Part shown: positions 62,844-64,000 of the stretch, in pieces | How positions within the stretch are numbered: position 1 is the stretch's first letter | Layout of the letters: every line of letters begins with the position of its first letter | Assembly (NCBI RefSeq): GCF_000821305.1 | Contig: NZ_CCXK01000015.1 | Coordinates: 436,528-500,527, forward strand | Direction: 5' to 3' | Length of the DNA stretch: 64,000 bases | DNA from: Clostridium culturomicium | Lineage (GTDB): Bacteria; Bacillota; Clostridia; Clostridiales; Clostridiaceae | Notes under the pieces: model-generated | Seen by the model: only the letters and a program-made list of their open reading frames with translations | The model's database searches: none | What the model was told of the DNA's origin: nothing | Made by a program: the position numbers and the translations under genes

Positions 62844-63593
62844 TTAAATCTCTATTTCAGCCCCATCGAATACAGGACCATCCTTACAAGTTCTCTTATT
62901 TCCTTTAACAGTTTTACAAGTACACACTAAACATGCACCTATTCCACAAGCCATTTTCTTTTCTTCAGATATATATATTTTAGTACCTGCTTCTCTGCAT
63001 AATTTAATTACGTTATACATCATAACTTCTGGTCCACAACATAAAACTAAATCAAAATCCTTTGGATCAAATAGCGCTGTAACAAATCCCTTGGTACCAA
63101 CACTTCCATCCTCTGTAGATACCTTTACTGAAGTCTCTAAAGCTGCAATTTCTTCTATTCCATAGACCTCATCTCTAAATCCTGAGAATACCTCTACTTC
63201 AGCTTCAGTATGTTTTTTTATTCCTTCTACCAGATATCTCATCGGTGCAACACCAATTCCACCTGAAACAACCGCTACTCTTCCTTTAATTTCATCTAAA
63301 TTAAAGCCGTTTCCTAATGGTCCAACAACCTTCACGTCGTCCCCTGCTTCTAATTTGCTTAAAAGCTTAGTTCCATCTCCAACTAATTGATATAAAAACT
63401 CTATGGAATTTTCACTTATATTATGAATACTAATAGGTCTCCATAATAGTGGTTCCTTGTCCCAACTTCTTAGCATATAAAACTGTCCTGGCTTTGCTTC
63501 AAACTTTCCTTCAACAGTAAGTTTAAATATTCCCTCGGAAATTTTCTTATTCTCTATTACTTTACACACATTATATTCATAACTTTTTCCCAT
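62844..63593 (-). CDS. pyrK: Dihydroorotate dehydrogenase electron-transfer subunit
   Basis: FAD and [2Fe-2S] flavoprotein, 249 residues, passing electrons from PyrD to NAD. LWRPISIHNI (FAD), GPLGNGF, VSGGIGVAPMRYLVEG and the cluster ligands CGIGACLVCTCK and C in KRTCKDGP near the C-terminus are visible. The ATG follows TTAGGAGATTACG. It follows pyrF after a 67-base gap with a hairpin. Confidence 0.96.
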   Translation of the reverse strand: MGKSYEYNVCKVIENKKISEGIFKLTVEGKFEAKPGQFYMLRSWDKEPLLWRPISIHNISENSIEFLYQLVGDGTKLLSKLEAGDDVKVVGPLGNGFNLDEIKGRVAVVSGGIGVAPMRYLVEGIKKHTEAEVEVFSGFRDEVYGIEEIAALETSVKVSTEDGSVGTKGFVTALFDPKDFDLVLCCGPEVMMYNVIKLCREAGTKIYISEEKKMACGIGACLVCTCKTVKGNKRTCKDGPVFDGAEIEI

Positions 63594-63624
63594 ATCGTAA
63601 TCTCCTAATAACCTATTTTAATTC

Positions 63625-63651
63625 AATGCCATACAAATACTGTATGGCATT
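63625..63651 (-). terminator. Intercistronic hairpin between pyrF and pyrK
   Basis: Eleven-base perfect arms AATGCCATACA and TGTATGGCATT around a 5-base loop, with no strong U-tract on the minus strand (GAATTAAAATAGG follows). It could be a leaky terminator or processing/stabilising element within the operon. Confidence 0.45.
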
Positions 63652-63660
63652 TTAATTTAT

Positions 63661-64000
63661 CTATTTCTTTAAGTTAGCTATTGCTCCTAAGATTTCATCT
63701 CTCATTCTTATAACTTCTTCTCTTGCATATTTAGCAAAGTTTGTTTCTCCATCTTCTTTACCTTTATATGCAAGCATGATGCCTCTAGATGAGTTTACAA
63801 CTCCGCCATTTCCTTCTTTAAGGTAAAGTGCCACGTCTTCAGCTTTTCCACCTTGTGCACCATATCCTGGTATTAAGAAGAAAGTGCTGTCTAAATCTTT
63901 TCTGATTTCTATTCCTTCATCAACATGAGTACATCCTATAACTCCACCAACTGAGCTATATCCGCACTCTCCCATGTACTCTTTTCCAAGGTTGTTTATT
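63661..64000 (-). CDS. pyrF: Orotidine 5'-phosphate decarboxylase, C-terminal part (5' end off window)
   Basis: The frame is open to the right edge and ends at 63661. It encodes about 113 residues: EYMGECGYSSVGGVIGCTH, STFFLIPGYGAQGGKAEDVALYL and GGVVNSSRGIMLAYKG, matching the C-terminal half of the group 2 PyrF. No internal start is assumed. It is first in a pyrF-K-D-E unit, though upstream genes may exist beyond the window. Confidence 0.93.
   Translation of the reverse strand, partial: INNLGKEYMGECGYSSVGGVIGCTHVDEGIEIRKDLDSTFFLIPGYGAQGGKAEDVALYLKEGNGGVVNSSRGIMLAYKGKEDGETNFAKYAREEVIRMRDEILGAIANLKK

Overview
The window comes from a low-GC, endospore-forming anaerobic Firmicute, most likely Clostridium sensu stricto. 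The support is the AT-rich sequence with strong AGGAGG ribosome sites, many sporulation and germination genes (spoIIR, gerKABC, sipL, yabG, spmA/spmB, cotS-type genes), a monomeric [FeFe] hydrogenase, T-box controlled tRNA synthetases and clostridial gene order (prmC-yqhQ-tdk-rho; yabG-veg-sipL-ispE; metG-tatD-yabE-rnmV-ksgA). No tRNA, rRNA, insertion sequence, prophage or CRISPR array was seen. Both ends are cut inside genes: prmC on the left and pyrF on the right.

Layout. 1-4351: translation and transcription block (prmC, yqhQ-like, tdk, rho) on the minus strand, with rpmE inverted inside it under its own strong promoter. 4728-8415: a sensor-less sigma-54 activator, a DUF1934 protein, a PP-loop tRNA-thiolation-like enzyme and ddl. 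8684-17825: a long sporulation and germination stretch (spoIIR, gerKC-B-A, a small membrane protein, ispE, sipL, veg, yabG). 17981-29818: a locus that looks built for a spore-surface glycan: three CotS-family kinase-like genes plus a degenerate fourth, two GT4 glycosyltransferases, a mannose-1-phosphate guanylyltransferase, an LCP ligase, a phosphohexomutase and a hexapeptide acyltransferase. 30006-36934: group B-like [FeFe] hydrogenase, a LacI-family regulator, T-box/ileS and a metallo-beta-lactamase-fold protein. 36952-41034: folate and thiamine ECF S-components (the latter behind a TPP riboswitch), an SH3/NlpC hydrolase and cspA. 41046-49622: three envelope or unknown genes, then ksgA-rnmV-yabE-tatD-metG, metG carrying a T-box. 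50325-59145: MATE pump, spmAB, two small genes, pepA, YitT, cardiolipin synthase, an RsgI-N-like membrane protein and rluF. 59146-64000: a DnaA-box cluster, ispF, a YhcN-type lipoprotein and the end of the pyrimidine operon pyrF-K-D-E.

The most unusual signals are non-coding or architectural. They are a cluster of five consensus DnaA boxes far from any dnaA gene (59247-59489); a modular dispersed repeat present three times, one copy lying between the metG promoter and its T-box; a cspA leader able to pair with its own Shine-Dalgarno; a perfect inverted repeat built into the promoter of the LacI regulator; and the CotS/GT4 locus with a kinase paralog that has lost its catalytic residues. Many start codons were moved downstream from the longest reading frame because a Shine-Dalgarno sequence lies inside the longer version; each entry says so.
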